Assembly: GCA_031276475.1 (NCBI GenBank) | Contig: JAISMZ010000089.1 | Coordinates: forward strand, 1-11,262 | Reading direction: 5' to 3' | Source: Coriobacteriales bacterium | GTDB taxonomy: Bacteria; Actinomycetota; Coriobacteriia; Coriobacteriales; UBA8131 | DNA length: 11,262 bases | Notes under the pieces: model-generated | The model's database searches: none | What the model saw: the letters and a program-made list of their open reading frames with translations, nothing else | Told to the model about the DNA's origin: nothing | Program-made: the position numbers and the translations under genes | In this document: one piece after another, positions 11,243 through 11,262 of the stretch | How positions within the stretch are numbered: position 1 is the first letter of the stretch | How the letters are laid out: each line of letters begins with the position of its first letter

Positions 11243-11262
11243 CAGGCTTCTCGGCAGTGTCT

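Overview
The window is about 60% G+C, with good Shine-Dalgarno sequences, lipoprotein-type secretion signals and molybdate-uptake genes. It looks like chromosome of an anaerobic, high-G+C Gram-positive bacterium. A Coriobacteriia-like actinobacterium is my best guess, but no rRNA or other marker gene is present to confirm it.

Layout, left to right. (1) 1-309: the 3' end of a 5-formyltetrahydrofolate cyclo-ligase gene. (2) 310-768: no convincing gene, but a good promoter that runs within about 50 bp into a perfect 14-bp terminator-like hairpin, plus a 29-nt degenerate copy of the start region of the arsR-type gene. (3) 769-978 (minus): a single-domain molybdate-binding Mop protein with a repeat-rich promoter. 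(4) 1111-3947: a metal-resistance operon. A promoter overlapping a 20-bp palindromic operator is followed by a 26-aa leader ORF, a CadC-type ArsR repressor with both known metal-site signatures, and a Zn/Cd/Pb P1B-type ATPase. (5) 3944-8086: a molybdate ABC transporter, modA-modB-modC. Each gene has something unusual: palindromes in the modA promoter, a folded leader and a possible ACG start on modB, a very long secreted N-terminal extension on ModB, and REP-like palindromic repeats both between modB and modC and inside modC. (6) 8171-9835: an AAA ATPase of the DUF234 type behind a direct/inverted-repeat operator, followed by the stump of a PIN-domain (VapC-like) toxin gene. (7) 9908-11033 (minus): two overlapping genes that look like a split HipA toxin, a HipT-like kinase followed by a small HipS-like protein. 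(8) 11034-11262: gene-free, with strong competing hairpins.

How the genes fit together: Mop and ModABC all handle molybdate (capture, import and intracellular binding). The cadC-cadA pair is a self-contained heavy-metal efflux module. The right third is accessory material: ATPase, toxin remnant and HipA-like pair.

The strongest observation is the array inside modC. It is a 252-bp palindromic array of a 27-bp repeat lying between the ATPase domain and the C-terminal Mop/TOBE region. Its length is exactly 84 codons, the reading frame is kept, and the 27-bp unit has no stop codon in any of its six frames. A related 21-bp-arm palindrome separates modB from modC.
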